A stretch of 27,960 nucleotides of DNA, from positions 1 through 27,960 of the forward strand of contig CBDCGX010000019.1 in assembly GCA_965216965.1 (NCBI GenBank), read 5' to 3'. Of the stretch, positions 24,141 through 27,960 are shown in pieces. The stretch is from CBDAKK01 sp965216965. GTDB taxonomy: Bacteria; Spirochaetota; Spirochaetia; WTKD01; G963693115. Under the pieces are notes generated by a model. It saw only the letters and a list, made by a program, of their open reading frames with translations. It did not search any database and was not told the origin of the DNA. The stretch's first letter is position 1. Every line of letters begins with the position of its first letter. Position numbers and translations under genes: made by a program.

Positions 24141-25598
24141 TATATATGCTCCTCATTGTGTGATGATTTTGCAAGAAGAACGTATTCGTCATTAATTATT
24201 TCGCCTTTGTAAGGAGTTGCTTGCAAGAATGTATTCTTATAGTCTCCTTGTTCTTTTATTGCGAGGCGGATTGGAATGTAGTATTCGCTTAATCCAAGTG
24301 CTATGTATTTTTTTTGCTTAGAGGCAGAATAATGAGGGATTACTTTTTCTATAAGCACTCGCTGTGTTTTATGTATGAAAGAATTCCTATATGCAATTGA
24401 TTGTGCTGTGCTTAGTTCTAGAAGTGCTTTTATTCTTCCTTTTTTGATTTTCTGATCTATTTCTTTCATTCCAGAAGATCGGGTATTCCACCTATGAGAA
24501 TAAGGAAATACATGCACATGGCTAAATCCAACTTCTTTTATCATTTTTAGTGTTTCTTCAAAATCTTTTTCTGTTTCATTAGGGAATCCCACAATAACAT
24601 CAGTTGTAAAATTAAAGGAGGGGTTTATCTGCTTTATATGAGACACATATTCTAAAAAGCTTTCTTTTGAATATGTCCGTCGCATCATTAGCAGTATTTT
24701 ATTACTTCCACTTTGGAGACAGAGGTGTAAGTGTGGGCATATTTTTGGATGATTAAGTAATTTAAAAAATGTCTTATCAAGAGAGTCTGGTTCTAACGAT
24801 GATATACGTATACGAAAATCTCCATCAATAGCAAGTAAGTGTTGTAGTACATCAGAGAAGGTATAATTACTGCTTTTATATCGACTCATGTTTACGCCTG
24901 TGAGTACAATTTCTTTAGTTCCGTTAGATGTTAGGAGTTTGACATCATCAATTATTTTCTGTAATTTCTTACTTTTTGCACTGCCGCGTACGGTAGGGAT
25001 AATACAGAATGTACAAAAAGTTATCACACCCATCTTGTATTTTTAAGTTACTTCGAGTTCTAAAAGCATTGCTTGGCGTTGTTTCTATAAAGAAATCACT
25101 TGGAAGAGTTTCAATATTTGGTGTTTCACCCTTATGATGAGCGTCTATAATATCGGGTATGTGTTTTTTCCTACTATTGTCTACTACGTAGTGTATGGGG
25201 AGTCGTGAAAGTTCTCTGCTATCATTTTTTACAAAACATCCTGTAACAATTACTACAGATTGTTTTTTATTGTGGAGTGGTTTTTGAAGCGAATGCTTAG
25301 ATATTTGAGTTGTATTATCTATAATTTCATCTTTGCTAATAATATTTGCAAGGCGGAGAGCTGTGTATATACTATAACGAGTTTTTCTATCTGCTTTTTC
25401 TGTAACTGTGCAAGTATTTATAATTATAAAGTCGCAAAATTTTCCCTTTTTAAGTGCATCAAATGATATAATTTCAAAACCTCGATTTTTCATCTCAGAA
25501 ATAAGAGAGTCTGTTTCTGATTGATTAAGTTTACATCCCAGTGTATATATAGCAACAGTTATTTTAGTATTCTTTTTTTTGTAGGCGGGTATATTCAT
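24140..25598 (-). pseudogene. mtaB: tRNA t6A methylthiotransferase MtaB, one frameshift
   Basis: MtaB adds a methylthio group to t6A37 of tRNA using two Fe-S clusters. The N-terminal piece (25598-24969) has TLGCKLNQSETD, NTCTVTEKADRK and VTGCFVKND, the three Cys of the first cluster. It breaks inside the radical-SAM motif: DGCDNF is followed by LYILYY instead of CTFCIIP because a run of five A (25015-25019 on the + strand) has one base too many. The second piece (from 25033 down) continues FCTFCIIPTVRGSAKS, DVIVGFPNET and a TRAM-like C-terminus. Full length would be about 485 residues. This is the only broken housekeeping gene here. Possibilities are a real loss, a sequencing error or, less likely, programmed frameshifting. 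Confidence 0.88.
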
Positions 25599-25611
25599 TG
25601 CATCGGTACTT

Positions 25612-27072
25612 TTATGAAAAGTGAGCCTCCTTTATAGAATTAGCATATATACGTCCTTCAAGAGATAAATTGTGTGCATGAGTTATGTAAATATTAGCAA
25701 AAGTGCCAATTAGGGCTTTCTGCATAGATTCTATTGTTCTACTATCTGCATCTGGGATAGTAATATACACAGGGATTTTCCCTTCTGTATGCCCTTTCAG
25801 AATGTTTTTTTTTCGGGCTGCGAAACCTTCTATAAGAACTTTTTTATATGTGTGTAGGTTTTTTTTATTATATTCTAAAGAGGTAGATTCAAGCACCCTT
25901 GAAAGGAGACGGTAGCGCTGTTTTTTTTCAGCAATGCTTATAGTATCGTTCCACCGGGAGCTTGCAGCTCCCGGTCGTGGAGAATACATAGCAATGTATG
26001 CCATGTTATATTTGTATTTTTCCATTGCGATCTGAGTGTTTTTAAATTGCTCTTCGCTTTCTTCACAGAACCCTACAATGATATCGGTGAAAAGGGTAGC
26101 TTGAGGAAGGAGTCTACGAATATCTGTAACTATTTTATCGTATTTATTCATACTGTGGTTACGGTTCATTTTCATTAGTAATTTATCATCACCGCTTTGT
26201 AGAGGAAGATGTATTTGCTTTGCAAGGGCATCATATTGAGCGATGGTTTCTAATATATTATTATTCATATCGCGAGGATGAGGGGATGTAAAGTAAATCC
26301 AACAGTCATGATTTAATTCTTTCGCCATACTACCAATATGTGTAAGCAATTGTACAAAGCTAGTATTAGAATCGTTGATGTCATTCCCATAGCTGTTTAC
26401 GTTTTGTCCAAGTAAAGTAATAGATTTGTATTTTTTTTTCATGAGGAAATGTACTTCGTCAAGTATCTCAGAAAATGGTCGGGAAATTTCACGCCCCCTT
26501 GTGTATGGAACTGCACAAAATGTGCAAAATTTATCGCACCCATTTTGTATGGCAACATATGCAGAAAAATGCGAAGAATAGCTTGGTTTATATTTCCAAA
26601 AACTTCGTGAAAAATCAAATGTTGTTTTCTTATGTGCAATGAAAGGAATAGAATGTGTAGCAGATGTGTTTTTTTTATGAGATAAAGGTGTAGATAGAGG
26701 AGGCGTGTGAGAGTCTATTGAGAGACCTATATTTGTTCCAGATTGAAGAATCATGTCTTTTAGTGCTGGAAGTTCATTTATAGAGAATAGGATGTCAAAT
26801 TTCTTTAAGAATTTTTCTTTATCTGAGGGGAGAATGCACCCTGATAAAAAAGTTAAAAGAGGAGTAGTGTTTTTTCTACGGTTCCATGAATGTATAATTG
26901 AATATACTCTATCAATTGCTTTTTGGCGTACAGAACAGGCCATTACTCCAAGAAGAGTTGCGTCTTCTTCTGTTTTAGTTTCTTCAAGGCCTATTTCATA
27001 TAGAGCTGTTTTTATCCGCTCGGTGTCTGATATGTTCATTTGGCATCCAAGGCTTATTATGTAGAATTTCAT
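25612..27072 (-). CDS. miaB: tRNA-2-methylthio-N6-isopentenyladenosine synthase MiaB
   Basis: Radical-SAM methylthiotransferase acting on i6A37 of tRNA. The first-cluster Cys are in SLGCQMNISD, MACSVRQKAIDRV and SGCILPSD, and the radical-SAM motif is GCDKFCTFCAVPYTRGREISR. HLPLQSGDDKLLMKMNR and TDIIVGFCEESE are typical, and a TRAM domain forms the C-terminus. I chose ATG 27072 (MKFYIISLGCQMN) because it gives the normal MiaB N-terminus (487 residues); an upstream ATG at 27150 would run 71 bases into the preceding gene. A Ser/Thr-rich insertion lies around residues 122-150 (HTPPLSTPLSHKKNTSATHS). mtaB follows after 13 bases. Confidence 0.93.
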   Translation of the reverse strand: MKFYIISLGCQMNISDTERIKTALYEIGLEETKTEEDATLLGVMACSVRQKAIDRVYSIIHSWNRRKNTTPLLTFLSGCILPSDKEKFLKKFDILFSINELPALKDMILQSGTNIGLSIDSHTPPLSTPLSHKKNTSATHSIPFIAHKKTTFDFSRSFWKYKPSYSSHFSAYVAIQNGCDKFCTFCAVPYTRGREISRPFSEILDEVHFLMKKKYKSITLLGQNVNSYGNDINDSNTSFVQLLTHIGSMAKELNHDCWIYFTSPHPRDMNNNILETIAQYDALAKQIHLPLQSGDDKLLMKMNRNHSMNKYDKIVTDIRRLLPQATLFTDIIVGFCEESEEQFKNTQIAMEKYKYNMAYIAMYSPRPGAASSRWNDTISIAEKKQRYRLLSRVLESTSLEYNKKNLHTYKKVLIEGFAARKKNILKGHTEGKIPVYITIPDADSRTIESMQKALIGTFANIYITHAHNLSLEGRIYANSIKEAHFS

Positions 27073-27079
27073 TGCTATA

Positions 27080-27760
27080 CTAAAAGTATACTTCTGCTTT
27101 AATATTTTGTGTTGGTACACCATGTTTATGCAATATATCAAATACGTCATAAATCATATTACAATTTCCACATAGAAAATAGAGCCCCTTTGTATCTATT
27201 TCTTGCGTTTCAAGGTAGTATGTAACCCTTCCTTTAAAATACTTCCCATCAAAATATTCGTCTTTTGACACACAGGGTATATAATTTTGGGTTGTAAATA
27301 CATCTTGTTCATACATATCGTGCGAAGAGTGTATCCCATGAAGAACAGTAAAATTCTTTTCTGGATAACTGAGAGCGAAACAATGAAAAGGAGCAATGCC
27401 TGTGCCTGTTGCAATACAATAAAGAGGAATATCGTGTTCGTTTTTTTCTATAATAAAGAAACCAAGAGGACCTTCTACTTGTATAGTATTGTTTTGTTTA
27501 AGTTTTTTTAGTCGTGGAGATACTGCTCCTTCTGGAATTTCTTTTATTAAAATTTCTAAGACATCCTGTTTAGTTCCCGAATAAATAGAATATTCTCTCA
27601 TATTGATGTCGTTACAGAGACCAACAGATATATGTTGTCCAGGGCTAAAATCCATATTATTTCGAGTAAACGTTAGTACAAATGTAGAAGGTGTTAATTG
27701 TCTTGTATTTAAAATAGTATGTGAAAATATATCTCTGAGAGATGGTAAAGGAGTATGCAT
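27080..27760 (-). CDS. FNR-type flavin oxidoreductase
   Basis: Probable ferredoxin/flavodoxin-NADP reductase. In 226 residues: SPGQHISVGL and MREYSIYSG (the FAD-binding RxYS motif, about residues 54-62), GPLGFFII, the nicotinamide/pyrophosphate loop ATGTGIAPFH (about 115-124), LHGIHSSHD, FLCGNCNMIYDVFDIL and the C-terminal KAEVYF. The shape is that of the short bacterial FNR class (like Azotobacter/E. coli Fpr). No extra ferredoxin domain is fused. It ends 7 bases before miaB, and could supply the reducing power that MiaB-type enzymes need, but this is an inference from position. Confidence 0.87.
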   Translation of the reverse strand: MHTPLPSLRDIFSHTILNTRQLTPSTFVLTFTRNNMDFSPGQHISVGLCNDINMREYSIYSGTKQDVLEILIKEIPEGAVSPRLKKLKQNNTIQVEGPLGFFIIEKNEHDIPLYCIATGTGIAPFHCFALSYPEKNFTVLHGIHSSHDMYEQDVFTTQNYIPCVSKDEYFDGKYFKGRVTYYLETQEIDTKGLYFLCGNCNMIYDVFDILHKHGVPTQNIKAEVYF

Positions 27761-27808
27761 ACTTTTATTGTATATTAAATAATCATTTTACTTAATAGGT
27801 GTTAGAGT

Positions 27809-27960
27809 TTAAAATTTGAAGGAAAGTGCAATGTAAGGAGAAAAGTCTATAACAGTTTGTTCTACAAAATTATCTTGATGTAGTAACTGAGATTGACTTA
27901 TCATGTAGTAGATAGCTATTTCTGCACCAATATGAAAGAATACATTCTTTTTTTGAGAGA
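27809..27960 (-). CDS. Outer-membrane beta-barrel protein, C-terminal fragment
   Basis: The last 49 residues of a protein that continues past the window. It shows alternating polar/hydrophobic strands (NVFFHIGAEIAIYYMISQ, then VIDFSPYIALSFKF) and ends in Phe, the usual C-terminal residue recognised by the BAM complex. It lies 48 bases before the FNR gene on the same strand. The family cannot be told from this piece. Confidence 0.6.
   Translation of the reverse strand, partial: SQKKNVFFHIGAEIAIYYMISQSQLLHQDNFVEQTVIDFSPYIALSFKF

Overview
The window is AT-rich bacterial DNA, by eye about one-third G+C. Sequence alone does not give the taxon. My best guess is a low-GC spirochaete of the Treponema type. 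The reasons are BspA/TpLRR-type leucine-rich-repeat lipoproteins, a terminal beta-barrel outer-membrane protein fragment ending in Phe, and a compact housekeeping set (SUF, RlmD, RarA, NrdR, MiaB-family enzymes).

Region 1 (1-5256) is a type V-A CRISPR-Cas locus in the order cas12a (C-terminus only), cas4, cas1, cas2, leader, array. The visible part of Cas12a keeps its nuclease residues. It contains a local pair of compensating frameshifts. cas4, cas1 and cas2 are broken by at least eight single-base frameshifts, nearly all in A or T runs. The array holds about 39 full-length 36-nt repeats. It reads on the + strand, and its leader-distal end is eroded and rearranged. It contains four near-identical spacers, one spacer that carries a copy of the Cas12a crRNA handle, a chimeric repeat/spacer junction, and a duplicated spacer flanking a ruined repeat.

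Region 2 (5172-10474) is an expanding lipoprotein family. Two intact paralogues differ almost only by copy number of two in-frame tandem repeats: 10 versus 2 units of a 12-bp Gly-rich linker, and 1 versus 7 units of a 135-bp LRR module. A third copy is a truncated pseudogene. The promoter/leader module is present four times, one of them an orphan without a gene. The duplication carried the last CRISPR repeat with it, leaving an orphan Cas12a repeat at 7156-7190.

Region 3 (10475-16548) is housekeeping: trmH (-), rlmD (+), nrdR and a purine-type phosphoribosyltransferase (-), then rarA overlapping a family-2 glycosyltransferase (+).

Region 4 (16549-22137) has an apparent DJ-1/PfpI gene relic, then a SUF Fe-S assembly operon (MIP18/SufT-like, sufC, sufB, sufD, a Rieske ferredoxin) with a Sua5-type tRNA t6A gene behind it. 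No SufS or SufU is in the window.

Region 5 (22175-27960, all minus strand) reads from right to left: an outer-membrane protein fragment, an FNR-type flavin reductase, miaB, a frameshifted mtaB, an unknown protein and a spore-photoproduct-lyase-family radical SAM protein. Several Fe-S consumers therefore sit beside the SUF assembly operon.

The most unusual material is the decayed adaptation module beside a still recognisable effector and long array, together with the array end that has been copied into a variable lipoprotein locus.
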